NCBI GenBank assembly: GCA_963733105.1
Contig: CAVTCB010000012.1
Span: 248,001 to 312,000 of the forward strand
Length of the DNA stretch: 64,000 nt
Reading direction: 5' to 3'
Origin: JAFAYN01 sp963733105
GTDB taxonomy: Bacteria; Gemmatimonadota; Gemmatimonadetes; Longimicrobiales; Longimicrobiaceae
This document shows positions 19,701 through 29,600 of this stretch, one piece after another. The position numbers and the translations under genes are program-made. The notes beneath the pieces are model-generated. The model saw only the letters and a list, made by a program, of their open reading frames with translations, ran no database searches and was not told the DNA's origin. Every line of letters begins with the position of its first letter. The stretch's first letter is position 1.

Positions 19701-21471
19701 CGGGGACCCGGAGCGAGCCGAGCACCCACTGCATCCGCGCCGGCGGGTGGCCGATCTCCACCGGGACGTACGTCCCCCCGGCCTTGAGCACCCCCAGGAG
19801 CGCGGGGACCATCTCCAGCGAGCGCTCCAGGTGCAGCCCCACGAAGGTGCCGGGCCCCACGCCGAGCCGCGCCAGGTGCTGGGCGATCCGGTTGGACTCG
19901 CGCTCCAGCTCCCCGTAGCTCAGCGTCCGCTCCCCGGCCAGCACCGCGACCGCGTCGGGCGTGCGCGCCGCCTGCGCCTCGAACAGCTGGTGGATGCAGA
20001 CGCCGCGCGGGTACTCGCCCGCGGTGTCGTTCCACCGGCGCACCACCAGATCCCGCTCCTCCGGGGCGAGGACGGGGAGGTCCAGGAGGCGCGCGTCGGG
20101 GTGGGCGAGGGCGCCCTCCAGGAGGGTGCGGAAGTGCCCCATCATCCGCTCCACGGTGGAGCGGTCGAACAGGTCCGTGTTGTACTCCACGCCCCCGGTC
20201 ATCCCGTCCCCGGTGTCCGTCATCCCCAGGAGGAGGGAAAGGCGGGCGCGCCCGGTGTCGCCCCCCAGCGGCGCCAGCGCCAGGTCGCCCAGGCGAAGCT
20301 CCGCCAGCGGGGTCCCCGGGTGCACCACGAACATCACCTGGAAGAGCGGGTTGTGGCCCGGGTCGCGGTCGGCGTGCAGCTCGTCCACCAGCTTCTCGAA
20401 GGGGACCTCGCCGTGCGCGAACGCCCCCACCGCGGCCTCGCGCACGCGCCCCACCATCTCGCGGAAGGTGGGGTTCCCCGCGGCGGAGGCGCGCACCACC
20501 ACGGTGTTGGTGAAGCACCCGATCAGCCCCTCGGTCTCCGCGCGGGTGCGGTTGGCGATGGGGGTCCCCACCAGGAGGTCGTCCTCCCCGGTGTAGCGGA
20601 AGAGGAGGGCGTCCCACGCCGCCAGCAGCGTCATGAAGAGCGTGGCGCCCTCGCGGCGCCCCAGCTCGCGCGCCCGCTCGGCCGTCTCCGCGGGGAGGGC
20701 GAAGCGGTGGGTAGCCCCCTCCCCGGTCCGGAGGGCGGGGACGGGGCGGTCGACGGGGAGCTGGAGCGTGGGGGGCGAGCCGCCCAGCCGCTCGCGCCAC
20801 CAGCCGAGCTGCTCCTCCAGGAAGTCGCCCTGGAGGCGGTCGCGCTGCCACACCGCGAAGTCGGCGTACTGGATGGGGAGGTCGGGGAGCGGCGAGGGCT
20901 CGCCCCGCGAGAACGCCGGGTACAGCGCCGACAGCTCGCGGAAGAAGATCCCCAGCGACCCGTCGAAGACGATGTGGTGGGTGACGACCACCAGGACGTG
21001 CTCCTCCGCCCCCAGGCGCAGGAGGCGGGCGCGGATCATCGGCCCCCGGGCGAAGTCGAAGGGCGTCCCCGCCTCCGCGTCCAGGCGGCGGCGCATCTCC
21101 GCCTCGCGCTCCGCCTCCGGCACCCCCGTCAGGTCGTCCAGCGGGAGGGGGACGTCGAGCGAGGGGCGGACCACCTGCACCGGCTTCCCCTCCAGGCTCA
21201 GGAAGACGGTGCGGAACGCCTCGTGGCGGCGCACGATCTCGGCGAGGCTGCGCTCCAGGGCGTCCGCGTCCAGCGCCCCGGTGAGCCGGAGCGCCACGGG
21301 GGAGTTGTACGCGGAGCTCCCCGGCGACCACTGGTCCATGAACCAGAGCCGCTGCTGCGCGAAGGAGAGCGGGAAGGAGTCGCGCCCCGAGCCCTGCTTG
21401 GCGAGGGCGAGCGCCAGGATCCTGCGCTTCTCCGGCGAGAGCGCCGCCAGGCGCGCCGAGATGTCGTTCAT
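16717..21471 (-). CDS. NRPS-4: single-module C-A-T-E synthetase, Cys-like code
   Basis: Protein of 1584 residues. The start at ATG 21471 lies 25 nt after the NRPS-3 stop. The N-terminal docking helix MNDISARLAALSPEKRRIL precedes an L-L type C domain (PLSFAQQRLWFMDQ; HHIVFDGS near residue 165). A domain: SGSTGTPKG near 665, with the atypical A5 motif GGATEATVW and pocket code DLYDFSLVWK, closest to Cys codes such as DLYNLSLIWK. The T domain has GGDSILSIQ near 1055. The E domain has HHLAVDGVSW near 1247 and RTVGWFTSIFPV, predicting D-Cys or a related residue. The C-terminus GGYTPSDFPVAGLDQKKLD is a typical donor docking (COM) end after an E domain. It has no palindromic insert. The acceptor that fits an E-ended donor is a D-L type C domain, which NRPS-3 has and NRPS-5 lacks. 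Confidence 0.92.
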   Translation of the reverse strand: MNDISARLAALSPEKRRILALALAKQGSGRDSFPLSFAQQRLWFMDQWSPGSSAYNSPVALRLTGALDADALERSLAEIVRRHEAFRTVFLSLEGKPVQVVRPSLDVPLPLDDLTGVPEAEREAEMRRRLDAEAGTPFDFARGPMIRARLLRLGAEEHVLVVVTHHIVFDGSLGIFFRELSALYPAFSRGEPSPLPDLPIQYADFAVWQRDRLQGDFLEEQLGWWRERLGGSPPTLQLPVDRPVPALRTGEGATHRFALPAETAERARELGRREGATLFMTLLAAWDALLFRYTGEDDLLVGTPIANRTRAETEGLIGCFTNTVVVRASAAGNPTFREMVGRVREAAVGAFAHGEVPFEKLVDELHADRDPGHNPLFQVMFVVHPGTPLAELRLGDLALAPLGGDTGRARLSLLLGMTDTGDGMTGGVEYNTDLFDRSTVERMMGHFRTLLEGALAHPDARLLDLPVLAPEERDLVVRRWNDTAGEYPRGVCIHQLFEAQAARTPDAVAVLAGERTLSYGELERESNRIAQHLARLGVGPGTFVGLHLERSLEMVPALLGVLKAGGTYVPVEIGHPPARMQWVLGSLRVPVVLTQSAHRAAVERLVPALPELRDVVCLDRESAAGVVEGSTVAVWTRAELDALPDVPPESGVSADDLAYVIFTSGSTGTPKGVMVRHAPVVNLIDWVNEKFGMGPSDRVLFVTSLSFDLSVYDVFGLLAAGGSVRVASAEEVRDPEALVRALAEEPLTFWDSAPAALQQLVSFFRPDTPSALRLVFLSGDWIPVALPDQVRRAHRGAEIVALGGATEATVWSNFHRVREVDPDWTSIPYGRPMRNAAYYVLDEALSPAPIGVAGDLFIGGEVLAEGYAGAPELTAVKFIPDPFGGRRGARIYRTGDRARFWADGTLEFLGRLDHQVKIRGFRIELGEIETVLAEHPALAHVVIAAREDEPRVKRLVAYLVPREGADVPPAADLRAWVRERLPEYMVPSAFVALESLPVTPNGKLDRRALPAPQQDRPELDEGFVAPRNEAERTLAGIWAEVLRMEQVGVHDNFFELGGDSILSIQVVARAAGAGLRLSPQLLFQNQTVAELAAAAGGADAAPRAEEEGPAAGEVPLTPVQRWFFEADLPAPDHWNQAVVLEAGGSVDADLVERAFATVAAHHDAFRLRFAREGGEWRQRYAAAGEPVPFERVDLSATPDEGLAAAVRERGAALQASLDLARGPVARAAHFECGAGRPARLLVAVHHLAVDGVSWRVLLEDLETAYRQLARGEAPSLPPRTTSFGRWAERLAEHARSEKVLAERDFWTPAAEAAAAPLPVDLPGGAGTEGGVRTVTVSLTEEATRALLQEVPQAYRTQINDVLLAALARAFAGWTGERSLLVDLEGHGREDLFEGVDLTRTVGWFTSIFPVQLEADPAADPGETIRSVKEQLRAVPEKGIGYGLLRYLAGDAELAARLAAAPRAEVAFNYLGQWDAGTSGEPLFRMTREPAGPSRAPSNPRRHLLEVNAAVGGGELRVSWTYGTETHREETVRALAGRYADALRELIEHCRSAGAGGYTPSDFPVAGLDQKKLDRLMGKLTGSRG

Positions 21472-21496
21472 GGTGTCACCGGGTGTATCGCGTGGC

Positions 21497-23681
21497 TCAC
21501 GGCTCCCCCGCGGAATCCAGGAGCGCGAGGATCTCTTCCTCCGACAGTCCTTCCAGCTCGTCCAGCATCTCCTCCAGCGACCGCTCCCCGCGCCGCGCCG
21601 GGGCGATCTCCGATTCCCGCGGCCCCGCGGCGCGCGCGGCCTCCACCGCCAGCGCGGTCCCCTCCACCGTGGGCGCGGCGAAGAGCGCCGGGAGGGTGTA
21701 GTCCACCCCGAGCGCCTCCCGCACGCGGGAGACGAGCTGCATGGCGCGCAGCGAGTGCCCGCCCAGCTCGAAGAAGCCGTGGTGCACGCCCACGCGCTCC
21801 ACGCCCAGCACCTCGGACCAGATCCGCGCGACCTCCGCCTCCAGCTCGCTCCGCGGCCCCACGAAGGGCGTCGTCCCCGTCGTGTCCGCGGCGTCGGGCG
21901 CGGGGAGGGCGTTGCGGTCCACCTTCCCGCTCGGCGTGCGCGGGAAGGCGTCGAGCGCGACGAAGGCGGAGGGGACCATGTACTCGGGGAGCCTCTCGCG
22001 GAGCCAGGCCCGCAGCTCCCCGAAGGCGGGGGCGGGCTCCACGGCGGCGACGGAGTAGGCGACGAGCCGCACGTCGCCCGGGCGGTCCTCCCGCGCCACC
22101 ACCACGGCGTGGCGGATGCCGGGGTGCGCGTCCAGCACGGCCTCCACCTCGCCGGGCTCGATGCGGTGGCCGCGCACCTTGACCTGGAAGTCCACGCGAC
22201 CCAGGAACTCCAGCGCCCCGTCCCGCCTCCGGCGCACGCGGTCGCCGGTGCGGTACATCCGGGCCCCGGACGCGCCGGAGAAGGGGTCGGGGACGAAGCG
22301 CTCCGCGGTCAGCTCCGGGCGGCCGCCGTACCCGCGCGCCACCCCGGGGCCGCCCAGGTACAGCTCCCCCGCGACCCCTTCCGGCGCCGGGTTCCCGTAC
22401 GGGTCCAGCACGTACCCCGCCACCTCCGGGATCGGCCGCCCGACGGCGACGGGGTCGGAGGGGTCGCCCTCCAGGGCCCGGTGCACGGTGGCCCACACCG
22501 TGGTCTCGGTGGGCCCGTACACGTTCCAGACGGAGCCGGTTCGGGAGCGCAGCTCCCCCGCCAGCTCGGCCGGGAGCGCCTCGCCCCCGGTGAGGAGCCG
22601 GAGCCGCGGGTCGCCCGTCCACCCGGAGAGGAGGAGGAGCCGCCAGGTGGTCGGCGTGGCCTGGACCACGGTGACGCCCTCGTCCTCGATGAGCCGGGCC
22701 AGCCGGGTCCCGTCCGCCGCCTGCTCGCGGTCGGCCACCACCACCCGCGCCCCCACCATGAGCGGGAGGAAGACCTCCAGCACCGAGGGGTCGAAGGTGA
22801 GCGTGGTGACGGCCAGGAAGGCGTCGGACGCGCCGGCCCCGGGGCACTCCGCCATCCCCCGGAGGAAGTGCACGGCCGCGCCGTGCGTCCCCATCACCCC
22901 CTTGGGGCGGCCGGTGGAGCCGGAGGTGTAGATGACGTAGGCCAGGTGGCCGGGGGTGACGTCGTCGGGGCCCCCACCCGGCTCGCCTCGGGCTCGCCAC
23001 CCTCCCCCACCTGTGGGGGAGGGTGGCGGCTCTAAGGCCGCCGGGTGGGGGCCACCCTCCACCGTCACCACCTCCACCCCCTCCGCGGCCAGCACGCCGC
23101 GCAGCGACTCCTGCGTGAGGAGCACGCGCGCGCCGGAGTCCTCCAGGACGTAGGCCAGGCGGTCCGCGGGGTGGGTGGGGTCCAGGGGGACGTAGGCGCC
23201 GCCGGCCTTGAGCACGCCCAGCAGAGCAGCGACCATCTCCGGGGCGCGCTCCAGGAGGACGCAGACGCGGGCCTCCGGGCGCACTCCGGCCCGGCGCAGG
23301 CGCGCGGCCAGCGCGTCCGAGCGGCGGTCCAGCTCGCGGTAGCTCCAGCGCTCGGCGCCCCGCGCCACGGCCACGGCGTCGGGGGTGCGCCCGGCCTGCG
23401 CCCGGAAGACGCCGTGCAGCGTCCCCGCCTCCCAGGAGCGGCGCTCGCCGCGCCCCGCGGTCACCACGGCCCCGCGCTCCGCGTCGGACAGGAGCGGGAC
23501 GGAGTCCAGCCGCCGGCCCGGGTCGCGGGCCATCTCCGCCATGGCGGCGGCGAGGTGCCCCAGCATGCGGCGCACGCCCTCGCCGTCGAAGCGCGCCGTG
23601 TCGTAGGCCGCCCGCAGCGCCGCCGCCGCCCCGGGGACCACCATCAGCGTCAGCGGGAAGGTGGTGCGCTCCAGCGAGCGC
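21497..23681 (-). CDS. NRPS-3 segment e: A4 (Gly-like) and T4
   Basis: Tail of C4, an A domain with the short insert 5 in frame, and pocket code DPLQLGVVWK. This is similar to the Gly-type DILQLGLVWK of NRPS-2 but with Pro at the second position, so the call is uncertain. The T domain has GGHSLRAMQ. The C-terminus is an acidic amphipathic helix (EEMLDELEGLSEEEILALL) of the docking type. Confidence 0.86.
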
Positions 23682-26600
23682 CCCCCCGCGATCCAGGGGC
23701 CGCCCTTCGTCGGCGTCGCGAAGGGCCTCGTCCACCGGGTAGTTCTCGAACACCAGGAGGGAGTCGAAGAGCGGCTCCCCCGCGGGGACCTCGCTCCACC
23801 CCTGCACCTGCACCAGCGGGGAGTGCTCGAAGCGGCGCGCCTCGGCCTGCTCCTCCTGCAGCTCCGCCAGCCACTCCCCCGCCGCCGCACCTGGGCGGAG
23901 CCGGGCGCGCACGGGGAGGGTGTTGATGAAGAGCCCCACCATCTGCTCCACCCCCGCCAGCTCCCCGGGGCGGCCGGAGACCGTGGCGCCGAAGACCACG
24001 TCCTCCTCCCCCGCGTAGCGCGACAGCACCAGCGCCCACGCGCCCTGCACCAGCGTGTTCAGGGTGAGCTTGCGCGCCCGGGCGAAGGCGGCCAGATCGC
24101 GCGACGCCTCCACGGAGAGGCGCAGCTCCGCCGCGTCGTACCCGGCGCGGGGCTCCTCCGCCTTCGGGAGGGCGAGCGGCGTGGGGGCGCGGAAGCCGCG
24201 CAGCGCCTCGCGCCAGAACGCCTCCGGGGCCGACGCGTCCTGGGCGCGGAGCCAGGCCACGAAGTCGCGGTACGGGCGCGGCCGGGGGAGGTCGGCCCCG
24301 CGGCCGGCGCGCAGGGCCTCGTAGCGCGCCGCCACCTCGCGGAGCACCTGCGCCCCGGACCACCCGTCCAGCACCAGGTGGTGCTTGGTCCACGCCAGCC
24401 GGTACGCGTCGTCCCCCACGCGGAACACGGCCACGCGCACCAGCGGCGGCCGGCCCAGGTCGAAGCCGCGCGCCCGGTCCTCGCGCAGGTACGCCTCCCA
24501 GCGCGCCTCCCGCTCCTCCGCGGCGAGGGCGCGCCAGTCCTCCCACCTCCAGGGAAGGTCGGCCCCCTCCTCCACCACCTGGAGCGGCTCGTCGACGCCC
24601 TCCCACACGAAAGCGGTGCGGAGCGCCCCGTGCGCCGCCACCGTCTCCCGCCAGGCCCGCTCGTAGGCGGCGGGCTCCAGCGCGCCGCGCACCTCCAGCG
24701 TGAGCTGCACCAGGTACGGCTGGTCCCCCCGCCCCGCGCCCAGGACGGTGTGGTACAGGATCCCCTGCTGCATGGGGGAGAGGGGGTACACCGCCTCCAG
24801 CCTCCCCCGCCCCGCCGCGATCCGGTCCAGCCCCGCCTGCCCCAGCCGCGCCAGCGGGAAGTCGGACGGGGTGCACCCGCCCGCGCCCGGGGCCAGGCAG
24901 TGGGCGATCAGCGCCCGCAGCTCCCGCAGGTACTCCTCCGCCAGGCGCTCCACGGTACTGCGATGGTGCCGGTTCTCCCCGTAGCGCCACACGATCCGGA
25001 GCCGGCCGTCGGCGACGATCCCGAACACCTCGAGCGCGTGGCCGCGCGCGCCGCCCGGCCCGAACGACGCCCCCGTCCCCTCGCGCCCCGGACGGAAGAG
25101 CGCACCGTCGGCAAAGCTCCCCTCGTAGCGGCCCAGGTAGTTGAAGTTGACCTCCGCGCGGGGGAGCGCGGCCAGGCGCGCGCGCACCTCCGGGTCGGGG
25201 GAGAGCCAGCGCAGCACGCCGAAGCCGACGCCCTTCCCCGGGACGGCGCGGAGCTGCTCCTTGACCGCCCGGAGCGACTCCCCGGGGCCCTCGCCCGGGT
25301 CGGTCTCCAGCCGCACCGGGAAGGCCGCCGTGAACCACCCCACGGTGCGGGACAGGTCCACGTCCTCCCACAGGTCCTCGCGGCCGTGCCCCTCCAGCTC
25401 CACGAGGACGGAGCCGTCCCCCGTCCACCGGGCGAGCGTCCGCGCCAGGGGGGCGAGGAGCGCGTCGTTGACCTGCGTGCGGTACGCGGCGGGTACCTCC
25501 TGCAGGAGCGCCCGCGTCTCCTCCTCCGACAGGTGGAGCACCACGTCGCGCGCGGAGGCCTCGGTGTCCGCCCCGTCCAGGTCGCGCGGGAGCGGGGCCG
25601 GCGCGGGCTCCGCGAGCGCAAGCCACCAGCCCAGCTCCGCCAGGCGCTCCGGCTCCGCCGCGTGGCGCGCCAGCCGCTCCGCCCAGGCGCGGAAGGAGGT
25701 GGTCTTGGGCGGGAGCGCCTGCCCGCGGTACGCCGCCTCCAGGTCCTCCAGGAGGATGCGCCACGACACCCCGTCCACCGCCAGGTGGTGGACGGCGAGG
25801 AGGAGACGTTGCGGGCGCCCGGGGCCGCACTCGAAGAGCGCGGCGCGCAGCAGCGGCCCCCGCTCCAGCTCCATCGACGCCTGCACCCGGCTCGCCGCGG
25901 ACTCGATCGCCGCGGGGAGCGCGTCGTCCGGCGTGGCGGCGAGCTCCACCACCTCCAGCGCGGCGCGCTCGCCGGGCTCCGCGATCCACTGCCTCCACCC
26001 CCCATCCCCGCGCGCGGCACGCAGCCGGAGCGCGTCGTGGTGGAGCAGGAGGGCGGACAACGCCTCCTCCAGCGCGGCGGGCTCCAGCCGCTCGGACGGC
26101 TCCAGGAGGAAGGCCTGGTTCCAGTGCCAGGGCTGCGGCAGCTCCCTGGCGAAGAAGCGGAGCTGGATGGGGGTGAGCGGGACCGGGCCGACGACGGGCC
26201 CCTGCTCCGCCTCCGTCCTCCCCGCGCTCCCCGCGACCCCGGCCAGCTCGGCGACGGTCTGGTGCTGGAAGAGGTGGCGCGGGGTGAGCCGCAGCCCGGC
26301 GCGGGCCGCGCGCGCGACGATCTGGAGGGAGAGGATGGAGTCGCCGCCCAGGTCGAAGAAGTTGTCGTGGACGCCCACGCGCTCCACCCGGAGCACCTCC
26401 GCCCAGATCCCCGCCAGCGTCCGCTCCGCCGCCGTGCGCGCCGCCACGAACTCCTCCCCCTCGTCCGCCTCTCCCCGGCTCCGGCGCGGGGAGGGCGCGG
26501 CGGTCCACCTTGCCGTTGGGGGTGAGCGGGAGCGTCTCCAGCGCCACGAAGGCCGAGGGGACCATGTACTCGGGGACCCGCTCCCGGAGGCGGGCGCGCA

Positions 26601-29600
26601 GCTCCGCGGGCGCGGGCGCCGCTCCCGCGTCCGCGACCAGGTAGGCCACCAGCCGCGCCCGCCCCGGCTCGTCCTCGCGGGCGACCACCACGGCCTCGCG
26701 CACCCCCGCGCAGAGGACCAGCGCGGCCTCCACCTCGCCCGGCTCCACGCGGTAGCCGCGCACCTTGACCTGGTCGTCCACGCGCCCCAGGAACTCCAGC
26801 GTCCCGTCCGCCAGCCAGCGCACGCGGTCGCCCGTGCGGTACAGGCGCGCGCCCTCCGCGAACGGGTCGGGGACGAAGCGCTCCGCGGTCAGCTCCGGCC
26901 GTCCCAGGTAGCCGCGCGACACGCCCGCGCCGCCCACGTACAGCTCGCCGGGGACGCCGGAGGGGACCAGGCTCCCCGCGCGGTCCAGCACGTGGACGCG
27001 CGCCCCCGGGAGCGGGCGCCCCAGCGGGAGCGTCGCGGGTGCGTCGTCCGGGAGATCGCCCACCGGGTGGGTGAGGACGCCGACGGTGGTCTCCGTGGGG
27101 CCGTAGTGGTTGTGGACGGCGCACCCCGGGGCCAGCTCCCGGAGCCGGCGCACCCACTCGGTGCGCGACGCCTCCCCGCCCAGCACCAGACGGCGGCGCG
27201 GGAGCACGCGCTCCGGCCGGTCCGCGGCCATGAGCGCCGCCAGGTGCGAGGGGGTGATCTTGAGGCAGTCGATCCCCTCCCGCTCGAACAGGCCGCCCAG
27301 CGCCTCCGCGTCCGTGGCGGTCTCCTCCGGGACCAGGTGCAGGCACCCGCCGAGCACCAGCGCGGGGAAGACCATGGTGTAGCCCAGGTCGGCCGCGGGG
27401 GTGGAGACGGAGGCGTAGCGCGCCCCCTCCGGGAGGTCCAGCCGCGCGGCGACGCCCCCGACGTAAGCCGCGAGCTGCCGGTGCTCCACCAGCACCCCCT
27501 TGGGCGTCCCCGTGGAGCCGGAGGTGTAGATCACGTACGCCAGGCTCTCCGGCGACACCGCGGCCTCCGGCGCCGTGTCCGGCTCCGCGTCGATCCGCTC
27601 CCGGTCGCCGTCCAGCGAGACCATCTCCGCGCCGCCGGGCGCGAAGAGGCCGCGCAGGCGGTCCCGCGTCACCAGCGCGCGCAGCCCCGCGTCCTCCGCC
27701 AGGCTCGCGAGCCGCTCCGCCGGCATCCCCGGGTCCAGCGGGACGAAGGCGCCGCCGGCCCGGAGGACGCCGAGCATCGCCACCGCCACCTCGGGACCGC
27801 GCTCCAGGCAGATCCCCACCCGCGCCTCCGGCCCCACGCCCAGCCGGCGGAGGAGGTGAGCGAGCCGGTTGGCGCTCCGCTCCAGCTCCGCGTACGTCAG
27901 CGTCCCCCCGTCGGAGGCCAGCGCGGGCGCGTCCGGCGCGCGGGCGGCGCGCTCCGCGATCCGGTCGTGGACGAGCCCCGCCGCCGGGGCCTCCTCCGCC
28001 GCGCTCCAGGCCAGGAGCCGCTCCCGCTCCGCCGGGGCGAGGAGCCCCGCGTCGTGGCGGGTCTCCGGGTCGCGGGCCAGCGCCTCCAGGGCGCGCCCGT
28101 ACCACTCCCCGACCTCCGCCGCGCGCTCCTCGCCCACCACCGACAGGTCGTGGACGATGGCCAGGCGCACCTCCTCCGTCGCGGGGTCCACGACGAAGTT
28201 GACGTTGAGCGGGAAGTTGGTCTCCTCGAACGCGCGGCGGCCCAGGACGCGGAGCCCGGGGAGCCCGGCGAGCCCGCGGTACACGTGGAAGTGCACGTAG
28301 TTGAAGGCGGAGTCGAAGAGCGTCGCCCCGCCCGCCATGCGCTGGATCTCCGCGAACGGGAAGCGGCGCAGCGGCACCACCTCCTGCTCCGCGGCGAAGG
28401 CGGCGCGCGCCAGCTCCGCCCAGCTCCCCCCCTCCAGCGCCACGCGCAGGGGGAGGACGTTGAGGAAGAGCCCGGCCACGCGCTCGCCGTCCGTCTCCTC
28501 CGGGCGCCCGTTGGTCACCAGCCCGGTGGTGACCTCCGCCTCCCCGGTGGCCGTCCCCAGGACGCGCAGGTGCGCCGCCAGGAGGAGCGACTTGAGCGGG
28601 ACGCCCAGCGCCCGCGCCCGCGCGTGCAGCGCCGCCGAGAGATCCACGCCCGGCGCCGCCTCCAGCGTGGCGACGCGCCGCTCCCCGCCGCCCGTGCGCG
28701 GGAGGAGGGTGGGCGCGGCGCCGGCCAGGCGGGCGCCCCACGCCGCGCGCGCCGCCTCGGAGCGCATGGCCTCCGCCTCCAGCGCCACGTAGCTCCGGAA
28801 CGAGGCGCGCGGGGGCTCCGGCGGCCCCTCCGCGCGCCCCAGGCGCGCGTAGAGGAGCGCGAAGTACTCCGTGAGGAGCGTGGCGACGCTCCACCCGTCC
28901 AGGATGGCGTGGTGGAAGCTGACGGTTAGCTGGAAGCGGTCCGCGCCCCGGAGGTGGACGTGGAAGCGGATCAGCGGCGGCGTCGCCGGGTCGAAGGGGC
29001 GCCCCTTCTCCGCCTCCATCCACGCCGCGACCGCGGCCTCCTGCTCGTCGTCGGGGAGCCCGCGCAGGTCCTCGAACGTCACCGGGACGCGCGCCTCGGC
29101 GTGCACCCGCTGCATCGGCTCCGCGAACCCCGCCAGGTCGAACGAGGTGCGGAGCACCGGGTGCCGCGCGGCCAGCTCCTGCGCCGCCGCCTCCAGCGCC
29201 TCCGGGTCGGCCGGTCCCTGGAGGTGGTGCGAGAAGATGTCGTGGTACGCCGTCTCCGCTTCCGTGTACCCGCTGTGGAAGAGCATCCCCAGCTGGAGCC
29301 GCGTCGGCGGGTACGCGTCCACCACGTCCGCCGGGAGCTTGGCGCGGTCCCCGGCGCTCACCAGCGCGAAGGGGGCGTCCGCGGGCCGGCCGGACTCCGG
29401 CGGGGCGGCGTCCTCCAGCGAGCGGGCGACGGCCTCGATGGTCTGCCCGCGGAAGAGCTGCGGGAGCGACACCTCCACCCCCGCCTCGCGAGCGCGGGCC
29501 ACCACGCGGATGCTGCGGATGGAGTCGCCGCCCAGCGCGAAGAAGTTGTCGCGGACCCCCACCTCCTCCACCCCCAGCACCTCGCTCCACACCCGCGCCA

